NCBI GenBank assembly: GCA_017481325.1
Contig: JAFUPG010000074.1
Span: 1 to 13,115 of the forward strand
Source: Oscillospiraceae bacterium
GTDB lineage: Bacteria > Bacillota_A > Clostridia > Oscillospirales > Oscillospiraceae
Length of the DNA: 13,115 nucleotides
Direction of reading: 5' to 3'
Shown here: positions 1-6,285 of the stretch, in pieces
Numbering within the stretch: the stretch's first letter is position 1
Layout of the letters: each line of letters opens with the position of its first letter
Program-made: the position numbers and the translations under genes
Notes under the pieces: model-generated
Databases searched by the model: none
Told to the model about the DNA's origin: nothing
Seen by the model: only the letters and a program-made list of their open reading frames with translations

Positions 1-1
1 G

Positions 2-202
2 CAGGTATTATCTGAACTGGAAGATCTGCCCGACTTCCTCAGCAGCAAGGTCTACATTGCCGACGACGGCGAAGAATGGACCATGCGAAAAGTCCTCCGC
101 CGCTTCCTCTGGCACGACCGCATCCACGCCAAAGCCATGTGGCGCACCGCCAAAGCCCTATGGGGCGAAGACGTGGCAAATCCCTTCTATTTTGTTGGAT
201 AA
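2..202 (+). CDS. DinB-like family protein, C-terminal fragment (5' end outside window)
   Basis: This frame is open from the left edge to a TAA at 200-202, so only the last 66 residues are visible. They read as an acidic stretch followed by a helix of the type RKVLRRFLWHDRIHAKAM, then a short tail ending NPFYFVG. A Trp-His-Asp-Arg-x-His segment near the C-terminus is what I recall from DinB-like four-helix proteins of Clostridia, which often carry metal-binding histidines. That assignment rests on a short fragment and on memory of the family. The gene ends just before a strong bidirectional terminator and converges on the leftward Sel1 operon. Its function cannot be deduced here; a DinB fold would suggest a thiol-dependent S-transferase or other metal-dependent enzyme. 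Confidence 0.6.
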   Translation, partial: QVLSELEDLPDFLSSKVYIADDGEEWTMRKVLRRFLWHDRIHAKAMWRTAKALWGEDVANPFYFVG

Positions 203-210
203 TCTATTTC

Positions 211-263
211 AAAAACAATCACTGCACAAAGGAGTCTCCCTCCTCTGTGCAGTGATCGTTTTT
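211..263. terminator. Bidirectional intrinsic terminator between convergent genes
   Basis: An 11-bp perfect stem (218-228 with 246-256) continues past one A/C mismatch into a further 5-bp stem (AGGAG/CTCCT) around a short loop. It is followed on the + strand by TTTTT at 259-263, and on the - strand by TTTTT (AAAAA at 211-215). It therefore fits termination of both the DinB-like gene from the left and the Sel1-repeat gene from the right. Confidence 0.9.
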
Positions 264-303
264 GTAAGAAAGCAGCAATTGGTAATTGCACTTATCCAAA
301 GCA

Positions 304-1005
304 TCAGATCATCTCAATAATCTGAGTGATCCGGGAACGCTTAACCATTTTCTTTGCGCCCTCGTGGCCTTTTTCGGCGGCTTTGCTGAACCAGTTTTCT
401 GCCGCAGACCGGTCTCCACAGCGGAGAAGTATCCGTCCGCAGCTGTACATGGCCTCTACATGATCCAGCCGGGCCGCAGCCTCATAAAAGCGGCAAGCGT
501 GCTGCTCGCCGGCCATGGGGCCCTCTTTACGCTCGCAAACGCAGCCCATAAAATACAAGCAGTGCGCCTGTTCTCTCGTTCCCCCATCTACAGCACCCTT
601 CAGATAGCGAAAGGCCTCTGCCAGCTGTCCCCGGTCATAGAGTAGAGAGCCGTACATACGCATAGCCTCCACCAGACCGCTCCGGGCTGCGATACCATAG
701 TGGTAAAATGCCTCCTCCTCGCTTTTGGGTCTCCCGATAGGAAGGAAGGCATAGTCCCCCAGGTACATATGCGCCAGAGGCTCGTTACCCACCTGCACCG
801 CTTGACGGAACCAGTAAAGTGCCGCCTCCTGATTTTTCAGCAGGATATTGCCCTCGAACAGCAGTTGCCCCAAATGTGCCATGGCTCTGGAGTCTCCGCC
901 CTGTGCCGCTGCTTGAAGTAGGCGAATTCCCTCCCGATAGTTCAGCGGATGGTAATTCTCTCCGGTGAGGTATAGACGGGCTTCTTCATAAATCGTCCGA
1001 TCCAT
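304..1005 (-). CDS. Sel1-like (TPR-type) repeat protein
   Basis: This is a 233-residue protein made almost entirely of helical Sel1/TPR-like repeats. Recurrent units of about 36 residues carry the pattern A..LG.L...G......A..W...A...G, for example MAHLGQLLFEGN, AMRMYGSLLYDRG and AMYSCGRILLRCG. There is no signal peptide or membrane segment, so it is probably a cytosolic scaffold or adaptor. A longer open frame runs upstream to 1119, but the chosen ATG at 1003-1005 has an ideal AAGGAG that overlaps the stop codon of the upstream gene. The extra N-terminus would overlap that gene by about 100 bp and does not resemble a repeat. The gap to the upstream coiled-coil gene is 10 bp, so the two are cotranscribed and probably translationally coupled. 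Sel1 repeats mediate protein-protein contacts, so a partnership with the membrane protein encoded upstream is likely but inferred. Confidence 0.9.
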   Translation of the reverse strand: MDRTIYEEARLYLTGENYHPLNYREGIRLLQAAAQGGDSRAMAHLGQLLFEGNILLKNQEAALYWFRQAVQVGNEPLAHMYLGDYAFLPIGRPKSEEEAFYHYGIAARSGLVEAMRMYGSLLYDRGQLAEAFRYLKGAVDGGTREQAHCLYFMGCVCERKEGPMAGEQHACRFYEAAARLDHVEAMYSCGRILLRCGDRSAAENWFSKAAEKGHEGAKKMVKRSRITQIIEMI

Positions 1006-1015
1006 AGCTGTCTCC

Positions 1016-2014
1016 TTAATAACCCCAGTGCATACGATCCGCAATGAAGCTTGCGGCTGCAGCAGTCTGCTGGTTTGCTGCGGCAGAAACGCCGGTGTTA
1101 TATGCTGTGCACTGAACACCTCGGTCGATACTATTCAGGGTATGGTTCATCTGATCCAAACGCTGGTCAATGTGACCTGTAGTCTCCACCAGCTTGGCTT
1201 GGTACTGGATGACCGTATCCAGCTTGCTGCTGATCATCGTCAGATTATCAATGACCTTTTCATGGCGCAGGTCTTCCTCATAGGTCGTATAAATACCGCC
1301 TGCACCCTTAATCACTGTGCAGCGCCAGCTCTCGATGTAGCTCAAGAATGCAGCCACAGCAGGCATATTTCTGTATTTATCCATCCGGGGCAGATAATCC
1401 AGGGCATACATCTCCCCAAGCTTGTCCTCCGCAGTAGACAAATTAACCCGAATCTCCTTCTGCAGACCGATCAGATCCGTCTCAGCTCTTTCCAGATACA
1501 TCAGTTCCTCCTTGCAGCGATGAAAATTCGCATTTTCCTCTGCACGGTACTGCTGCTTTTGCGTCGCAATACTGCGGTCATTGCTGTTGTTGCGATAATC
1601 CCTGCTCTTTCGATTCATCACAGAAGACAGAATGAAAAACACCGCCGCAAAGGGACCCAGCACAGGAATGACCACGATTTTCTCCTCGATTTTCAGAGGA
1701 AGCAGGATCACCGCAATCAGAGCAATGGCTACCAGAACAAGACCAAGGATCAGGAAAATTCTACGTGCCTTACGGAACCCACGGGCCGTGCTGTTTCCGT
1801 CGGCCTGCTTCTGACGAAACTGCTGATCAGCGGTCTGCAGGCCAATGGATGCCTGTTGATAGGCAGCATTTACCTGGTTCTTTCGCTGCATCAGCTCCCG
1901 CATCTTTTGGTTGACCCGGGTCATGGCCTCTTTCCAGTAGTGCACATATCCCTCAAAGCGTAATACGTGGGTCAGGTACTCCCGCATGGTTTTTACATCA
2001 TCACTGGGGTGCAT
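1016..2014 (-). CDS. Uncharacterised coiled-coil protein with two membrane segments
   Basis: This is a 332-residue protein I cannot assign to a named family. The N-terminal 80 residues are charged and Gln-rich, probably coiled coil. Two hydrophobic segments at about 85-107 and 112-133 form a hairpin with a short charged turn (KIEEK). A second long charged helical region follows at about 140-200, then a compact section with MDKYRN, SWRCTVIKGAGGIYTTYEEDLR and a further predicted helix to about 297. The tail is Ala/Gln-rich and ends HWGY. Both ends are expected in the cytoplasm. The YRN, Arg-Cys and G-x-Y-x-x-Y-E signature resembles clostridial hypothetical proteins I have seen, none with a known role. 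The ATG at 2012-2014 has an excellent AAAGGAGGAG site. It is the first gene of a two-gene operon with the Sel1-repeat gene. Confidence 0.85.
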   Translation of the reverse strand: MHPSDDVKTMREYLTHVLRFEGYVHYWKEAMTRVNQKMRELMQRKNQVNAAYQQASIGLQTADQQFRQKQADGNSTARGFRKARRIFLILGLVLVAIALIAVILLPLKIEEKIVVIPVLGPFAAVFFILSSVMNRKSRDYRNNSNDRSIATQKQQYRAEENANFHRCKEELMYLERAETDLIGLQKEIRVNLSTAEDKLGEMYALDYLPRMDKYRNMPAVAAFLSYIESWRCTVIKGAGGIYTTYEEDLRHEKVIDNLTMISSKLDTVIQYQAKLVETTGHIDQRLDQMNHTLNSIDRGVQCTAYNTGVSAAANQQTAAAASFIADRMHWGY

Positions 2015-2048
2015 AATACTCCTCCTTTAAGCGAAATCAATGCCTCAC

Positions 2049-2065
2049 CATTAGTTTTACTAATG
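2049..2065. promoter_or_regulatory. Operator-like dyad just downstream of the promoter
   Basis: CATTAGT-TTT-ACTAATG is a perfect 7-bp inverted repeat with a 3-bp centre. It lies a few bases downstream of the predicted start site of the coiled-coil/Sel1 operon. The position and symmetry fit a repressor operator; a small leader hairpin is the alternative. No regulator gene is nearby to assign to it. Confidence 0.5.
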
Positions 2066-2076
2066 TCATCTCTATT

Positions 2077-2105
2077 ATGTTACAATATTTACCCCCTATT
2101 GTCAA
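2077..2105 (-). promoter_or_regulatory. Promoter of the coiled-coil/Sel1 operon
   Basis: Read on the - strand, a perfect TTGACA -35 (2100-2105) is separated by 17 bp from TAACAT (-10, 2077-2082). Initiation is predicted near 2070, giving a leader of about 55 nt before the ATG at 2014. Confidence 0.75.
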
Positions 2106-2209
2106 CCACAGTGCCAAAGAATTTTTCGGAATTTCTCCCGTCATACCCTCACCCGGGAATGTTATCTCCGCAGCGTAAAGCGCCTTTTGCAGATTATCCT
2201 TTGCCGCAA

Positions 2210-2255
2210 AAGAAAAACAACCCAATGACCGCAAAATGAGTTCGGTCATCGGGTT
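2210..2255 (-). terminator. Intrinsic terminator at the end of the nagA transcript
   Basis: Positions 2219-2231 pair with 2243-2255 in a 13-bp stem with one A/C mismatch and an 11-nt loop. Read leftward, the stem is followed by GTTTTTCTTTT (2218-2208), a good U-rich tail. The opposite side has only a weak T-run, so I call it leftward only. It lies beyond the palindromic repeat that follows nagA. Confidence 0.8.
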
Positions 2256-2279
2256 ATTATTCTCTCCTGAATATTGCTG

Positions 2280-2449
2280 TAAACGGAAATTTAGCGCAGC
2301 ATCTTAATGCTGCGAGCTAATAACGAATGGCTAATAACTAAGAACTAAGGTGTGCCTCCGGCACGTATTTAAATTCATCGGCGGAGCCGATACCTCAGTT
2401 ATTCACTATTAGTCGTTAGTTATTAGTTCCTAGGACAAATTTCCGTTTA
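2280..2449. repeat. 170-bp palindromic MITE-like element
   Basis: The ends are perfect 13-bp inverted repeats (TAAACGGAAATTT at 2280-2292 and its complement at 2437-2449). Inside them, two 37-bp arms (about 2315-2351 and about 2393-2429, based on CTAATAAC words) are imperfect inverted copies. The centre holds two small hairpins, GTGCC-tcc-GGCAC and ATCGGC-gga-GCCGAT. A further perfect 8-bp hairpin, CGCAGCAT-ctta-ATGCTGCG, sits near the left end (2295-2314). No coding capacity is evident. The structure is that of a non-autonomous miniature element or an intergenic palindromic repeat. The outermost bases are TA on both sides, which would fit a TA target duplication, but the palindrome produces this anyway. 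It begins only 11 bp after the nagA stop codon and would be transcribed as the nagA 3' UTR. Confidence 0.75.
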
Positions 2450-2460
2450 GCTTAGAAGAA

Positions 2461-3585
2461 TTACAGCTCCTTGCCTGCCAGGTAGACGGCTTTGCGGTTC
2501 AGTTCGGCATCGCAGAGGACGAAGTCGGCTACCTTACCGTTTTCGATGGAGCCGACCTCATTCAGCGCACCGATCTGACGGGCGGGATTGTAGGTGGCGG
2601 CACGGATGGCATCCTCTCTGGGAATACCGAAGGAGACAGCCAGCTTCATGCAGTCGTAGAGGTTGGTGGCGGAACCGGCGATGGTACCGTCTGCCAGACG
2701 GGCGATGCCGCCCTTCAGGAAGACCTGCTGGCCGCCCAGCTCGTACTCGCCGTCGGGCATACCGCAGCAGCGGAGGCTGTCGGAGATGAGCACCATGCGC
2801 TCTGCGCCGAAAATGCGGAAGGCCAGACGGACGGCACCGGGGTGGACGTGCTGACCGTCGGAGATGATCTCAGCGCTGACCTGCTCGGCCTCGGCAGCGG
2901 CGGCGATGGTGCCGGGCTTGCGATGGTGAATGGCAGGCATGGCATTATAGAGGTGGGTCAGGTGGGTCACACCGGCCTCGATACCGGCACGGGCCTCTTC
3001 ATAAGTGGCATCCGAGTGGGCGATGGACACGGTGCAGAGTTCCTTGGCCTGACGGATGAACTCAGCGCTGCCGGGAAGCTCGGGGGCGATATCCACGATC
3101 TTCACCAGATTGCCGCAATCCTGCTGCAGCTTTTGGAATGCCTCAAAGTCGGGGTTCTGAAGGTATGCGCCGTTCTGAGCGCCCTTTTTCTTCTCGTTGA
3201 AGAAGGGGCCTTCCATCTGGATGCCACGGAGAGCAGCGGCATCCTCGGGGCGGCTGTCCACGAAGGCACGGGCAGAGGCAAAGGCCTTGGCCAGAGTCTC
3301 ATAGGGCAGGGTCATGGAGGCGGGAGTGAAGGAGGTGATGCCGTTGGCGGCAAAATACTTTGCCATCTTCTCCACGCCTTCTCTCTCGCCGTCGGAGAAG
3401 TCGGCACCGGAGTTACCGTGGGTGTGGACATCGATGAGGCCGGGGATCACATAAGCGCCCTGCAGGTCAATGGCATCCTCGGCTTCTGCGCCCAGAACAT
3501 TGACAAATCTGCCGTTTTCTACGGAAAAAGCGCCCTTTTCAAAGCAAAAACGTCTGGTATAGATATTAGCATTCTTATAATTCAT
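2461..3585 (-). CDS. nagA: N-acetylglucosamine-6-phosphate deacetylase
   Basis: This 374-residue amidohydrolase converts GlcNAc-6-P to glucosamine-6-P and acetate in the cytoplasm. The family signature is complete: HTH at 54-56 in GLIDVHTHGNSG, the metal-ligand Glu125 in QMEGPFFNEKKKGAQ, His190 (SIAHSDA), His211 (THLTHLYNAM), the substrate-binding SDGQH at 242-246 and the catalytic Asp269 in LISDSL. Length is normal for the family (about 380). The ATG at 3583-3585 has an AAGGAGG site 7 bp upstream. It follows the ROK kinase gene in the same direction, but a strong terminator lies between them and ends only two bases before the nagA Shine-Dalgarno site. nagA expression therefore depends on read-through, RNA processing or an unseen promoter. 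The product would normally pass to NagB, which is not encoded here. Confidence 0.96.
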   Translation of the reverse strand: MNYKNANIYTRRFCFEKGAFSVENGRFVNVLGAEAEDAIDLQGAYVIPGLIDVHTHGNSGADFSDGEREGVEKMAKYFAANGITSFTPASMTLPYETLAKAFASARAFVDSRPEDAAALRGIQMEGPFFNEKKKGAQNGAYLQNPDFEAFQKLQQDCGNLVKIVDIAPELPGSAEFIRQAKELCTVSIAHSDATYEEARAGIEAGVTHLTHLYNAMPAIHHRKPGTIAAAAEAEQVSAEIISDGQHVHPGAVRLAFRIFGAERMVLISDSLRCCGMPDGEYELGGQQVFLKGGIARLADGTIAGSATNLYDCMKLAVSFGIPREDAIRAATYNPARQIGALNEVGSIENGKVADFVLCDAELNRKAVYLAGKEL

Positions 3586-3601
3586 AGTTTATCCTCCTTA
3601 G

Positions 3602-3630
3602 AAAAAAGGGGCGGCCAAAACGGTCGCCCC
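3602..3630 (-). terminator. Intrinsic terminator between the ROK kinase gene and nagA
   Basis: GGGGCGGCC (3608-3616) pairs with GGTCGCCCC (3622-3630): 9 bp with one G-T and a 5-nt loop. Read leftward, the stem is followed directly by six T residues (3607-3602). The nagA Shine-Dalgarno site starts two bases later (3599-3593). The strength looks high, yet it sits inside an otherwise continuous gene cluster. Confidence 0.88.
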
Positions 3631-3642
3631 GATCCATTTTTC

Positions 3643-5025
3643 TTACTTCTTGGCCTCGGGCAGGCTGGCTGCGGCCACGGACTGACCGACACGGCGGGTC
3701 TTCTCATCGGGCAGCATAACACGAACCTTCTTAGAAAGCTCGGGATACTCCTCTGCCATGATCTTCAGGCAGGTATCCAGAATGATGCTGCCGCCGATGC
3801 CGGACATGACACGCCCCAGGACGATCATGTGATGGACATCATAGAAGCGGCAATAGAGCTTCATGGTGTGTGCCAGGTAAGCGCCGATGGAGGCGAAGAT
3901 CTTCTGGGCACGCTCGTCACCCTTCTGCACCAGGTTCTGCACTTCCTTCAGCTTCTCGGCAGGGGTCAGGCTGTCGGCCAGCTCGATCCCGGCAACGGGA
4001 GCCAGCTTGATAACCGCATCCTGAGAGAAGTACTTGCAGCCCACGCCCAGATCGGTGGACCACTCGTCTGCCATGGCATCCTCGTACAGATCCACGGGGG
4101 CAAAGGCTAACTCGTTGAGCCAACCCAGTACGTTGCCGTCGGCATCCACATAGCCTACGGCCTCGGAGGTACCCATGGCCATGCCCATAACAGAGCCGCA
4201 CTCCAAACCCATAGCACCGGCCAGAGCGGTGACGTCGCCGTCATTGGCAACGACGATAGGCACATCGCCCAGCTCCAGAGCGGCACGGTCATAGATGGTC
4301 TTGACCAGGTCACGCTTCTCTCTGGGCACCTTGATGAACAGAGAGGAGACCATGGGGCTGTTGCCGATGAACACGCCGGCAGAGGAGACGCCAATGCCAT
4401 CCACACGGGGCATCTTGGAAGCTGCGGTCTTGAATGCCTCCACAATGCCGTCGAAATGGTACTGGGGATCGGACTCGGTCTTGGGATGCCAGACCACCTC
4501 TTCGGAGTAGACGGTCTTGCCATCGATGACAGCGGAGACCTTGCGGTCGGAACCGCCGGCATCAAAGCCAATGCGGCAGCCTTCCATATGGCCGCCGATG
4601 GAGACGGAGGATTCATTCTGCTTGGGGCAGTCCTCCAAAGCGCAGTCAATGACCTCGAAGGGAACTTCGTAGACATCCTGCATAAACTGGACGTCGAACT
4701 TGCGCTCGCCTTCCAGAGTGTAGGCCTTCTGCAGGCGCTGTGCCAGGGCGCTGTCGCCGCAGATATAGATACGGAAACCGCCGATGGACCACAGCAGGAA
4801 CTTCACATAGCGCTCCACATAACGGTAGTCAGCCTCAGCCAGCTCGGCAGTGCCGTGGATCTTGGTGTGGTGGACGGAGATCTTGCCCTTGTCACGCTCG
4901 ATGGCGATGGTCAGAGGCTTTTCTGCGCCCTTCTCGTAGGCATCGATCCAGACACCGAAGGGGATAAACTTGTCATCCAGCAGGGGCAGGTTCTTAACGG
5001 AATACGCAATACCTAAATAATTCAT
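3643..5025 (-). CDS. ROK-family sugar kinase with extra N-terminal module
   Basis: This is a 460-residue protein. The C-terminal part, from about residue 150, is a ROK/actin-fold sugar kinase. It has a phosphate-1 loop RIGFDAGGSDRK (151-162), GIGVSSAGV in the middle, and VVANDGDVTALAGAM, where Asp262 matches the catalytic base of ROK kinases. The CxCGxxGCxE zinc motif of typical ROK proteins is absent; the region reads AMGTSEAVGYV and GVGCKYF instead. Residues 1-145 are an additional mixed alpha/beta module that I do not recognise; ROK kinases are usually near 300 residues. The gap to the upstream nahK is 9 bp, and the AAGGAG site overlaps the nahK stop (TAAGGAG), so the two are coupled. From its neighbours, the likeliest substrate is GlcNAc or another N-acetylhexosamine phosphorylated at O6, feeding NagA. 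That substrate is inferred. Confidence 0.85.
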   Translation of the reverse strand: MNYLGIAYSVKNLPLLDDKFIPFGVWIDAYEKGAEKPLTIAIERDKGKISVHHTKIHGTAELAEADYRYVERYVKFLLWSIGGFRIYICGDSALAQRLQKAYTLEGERKFDVQFMQDVYEVPFEVIDCALEDCPKQNESSVSIGGHMEGCRIGFDAGGSDRKVSAVIDGKTVYSEEVVWHPKTESDPQYHFDGIVEAFKTAASKMPRVDGIGVSSAGVFIGNSPMVSSLFIKVPREKRDLVKTIYDRAALELGDVPIVVANDGDVTALAGAMGLECGSVMGMAMGTSEAVGYVDADGNVLGWLNELAFAPVDLYEDAMADEWSTDLGVGCKYFSQDAVIKLAPVAGIELADSLTPAEKLKEVQNLVQKGDERAQKIFASIGAYLAHTMKLYCRFYDVHHMIVLGRVMSGIGGSIILDTCLKIMAEEYPELSKKVRVMLPDEKTRRVGQSVAAASLPEAKK

Positions 5026-5034
5026 AATGGCTCC

Positions 5035-6117
5035 TTATACCTTGGCGGTTTCTTCTGCAATGATGCGCTGCATCTCTTCCCACTTGTTCTCCATGTCCCA
5101 AACCAGCTTCAGCTGGGTACGGGCACGAACCAGATTATGCTCGCTGTAGGCGGTCTTGAAATAGAGGTCGCCATCCAGATAGTCCGTAAGGAAACGGACA
5201 GCCAGCTCCAGGGTGATGATTTTGGCACCCAGGGGCAGCAGCTCACGCTCCTTGGCGGTGAGGCCGGGGCAGGCCTTCAGATAACCGGCGGTGTAGACAC
5301 GGAATAGGTTCAGATCCATGGTCATCTTGCTCAGATCCTTCTCGTCCTCAGCGGCGGTGGCGGCTCCGAAACGGATGGAATCGCCGTAGTCATAGAGGGA
5401 GGAGCCGGGCATGACCGTGTCCAGATCCAGCACGCACATGGCCTTGCGGCTATGCTTGTTCAGAAGGACGTTGTTGAGCTTGGTGTCGTTATGGGTCACT
5501 CGGAGGGGCAGCTCGCCGCTCTCCAGCAGGTGGCAGATGGTGCCGGCCTCCTGCTCTCTGGCCATGATGAAGTCGATCTCAGCCTGCACCAGGTGGGCTC
5601 TGCCGGACTTGTTGGCAGCAAGTGCCTCCTTGAACAGGCGATAGCGGTTAATGGTATTATGGAACAGAGGAATGGTTTCATGCAGGGTGTGGGCCGGGAA
5701 ATCCTTCAGCATTTCCTGGAAACGGCCGAAGGCAATGGCGCTCTCGTAGAAATCCGCATCGGATTCGGGAGCTTCCAGGCACAGGCCGTCAGCAAACTCA
5801 TAGCAGCGCCAGAACTCTCCGGTCTCGTCGATGTGGTAATAGGTGCCTTCGTCGCTCTGGAGGAAGTGGAGGGTCTCACTGGGATCGCTGACCCGCTCTC
5901 TGAGGTACTCGCAGACAGCGCCGACGTTTTCCATAACCGCCTTAGGGTTGTTGAAAACGTACTGGTTAATGCGCTGTAAAATATAAGTATGACCCAGGTC
6001 GGTGACGACCTGATAGGTGCTGTTGATATGTCCGGAGCCGAACTCCTCGCAGGACGTGGGGGTTCCTTCGGTCTTAAAATGTTTGATGGCAGCCTCCGGC
6101 AGCAATACCTTGCTCAT
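5035..6117 (-). CDS. nahK: N-acetylhexosamine 1-kinase (NahK type)
   Basis: This 360-residue protein resembles bifidobacterial NahK (about 359 residues) along its whole length as I remember that sequence. It is a member of the aminoglycoside-phosphotransferase superfamily. NahK phosphorylates the anomeric carbon of GlcNAc or GalNAc with ATP. The N-terminal GSGHINSTY (27-35) matches the NahK phosphate-binding loop GDGHINTTY. The catalytic loop RVTHNDTKLNN (206-216) carries Asp211, and the metal-binding segment LDLDTVMPGSSLYDYGDSIRFGA starts at 230. DEKDLSK and SEHNLVR also match. It is the first gene of the leftward amino-sugar cluster, with its own promoter about 75 bp upstream. The Shine-Dalgarno site is GGAA-type, weaker than in the other genes. 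No lacto-N-biose phosphorylase or sugar-1-P uridylyltransferase, its usual bifidobacterial partners, is present. Confidence 0.9.
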   Translation of the reverse strand: MSKVLLPEAAIKHFKTEGTPTSCEEFGSGHINSTYQVVTDLGHTYILQRINQYVFNNPKAVMENVGAVCEYLRERVSDPSETLHFLQSDEGTYYHIDETGEFWRCYEFADGLCLEAPESDADFYESAIAFGRFQEMLKDFPAHTLHETIPLFHNTINRYRLFKEALAANKSGRAHLVQAEIDFIMAREQEAGTICHLLESGELPLRVTHNDTKLNNVLLNKHSRKAMCVLDLDTVMPGSSLYDYGDSIRFGAATAAEDEKDLSKMTMDLNLFRVYTAGYLKACPGLTAKERELLPLGAKIITLELAVRFLTDYLDGDLYFKTAYSEHNLVRARTQLKLVWDMENKWEEMQRIIAEETAKV

Positions 6118-6147
6118 GGGGGATCTTCCTTTCCTGTTTCTTTCATC

Positions 6148-6190
6148 CTATGATGCGCTATGCAAACTGTTCTTATGAGCGCATAGTTTG
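6148..6190. promoter_or_regulatory. Overlapping inverted repeats at the nahK start site and leader
   Basis: Three inverted word pairs overlap here: ATGCGCT/AGCGCAT (6153-6159, 6178-6184), CTATGC/GCATAG (6158-6163, 6181-6186) and CAAACT/AGTTTG (6163-6168, 6185-6190). The first and third interleave in an H-type pseudoknot order; the second excludes the first. They coincide with the predicted start site, so a repressor operator is the simplest reading. A structured leader is the alternative. Confidence 0.4.
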
Positions 6191-6193
6191 TAT

Positions 6194-6222
6194 ATGTTAT
6201 CATAATTTTATCTAAAAAGCAA
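6194..6222 (-). promoter_or_regulatory. Promoter of the nahK cluster
   Basis: Read leftward, TTGCTT (-35, 6217-6222) is followed after 17 bp by TAACAT (-10, 6194-6199). A start near 6187 would give a leader of about 70 nt. The -10 is the same hexamer as in the coiled-coil/Sel1 promoter. The surrounding sequence is AT-rich. Confidence 0.6.
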
Positions 6223-6253
6223 GTAAATATTCTGTTATTCGTTGTTTTTGGCT

Positions 6254-6272
6254 AAAAAAGCTGTACTTTTTT
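6254..6272. terminator. Possible weak terminator after the ABC transporter gene
   Basis: AAAAAAG (6254-6260) can pair with CTTTTTT (6266-6272) around CTGTA, giving a symmetric A/T hairpin. There is hardly any GC in the stem and no independent U-tract after it, so termination would be inefficient. It is the only candidate between the ABC stop codon and the nahK promoter. Confidence 0.25.
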
Positions 6273-6285
6273 TGATAATTTCATG

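Noticed and set aside
1006..1119. N-terminal extension of the Sel1-repeat protein from an ATG at 1119
   Set aside because: It would overlap the upstream gene by about 100 bp, while an ideal AAGGAG precedes the ATG at 1005.
2037..2249. Leftward 70-codon open frame upstream of the coiled-coil gene
   Set aside because: It begins inside the terminator stem, has no good Shine-Dalgarno site, overlaps the promoter and operator of the next operon, and the product resembles nothing I know.
2842..4110. Long rightward open frame antisense to nagA and the ROK kinase gene
   Set aside because: It spans two clearly real opposite-strand genes and the terminator between them. The Gly/His/Leu-rich, motif-free product is typical of an antisense frame in codon-biased genes.
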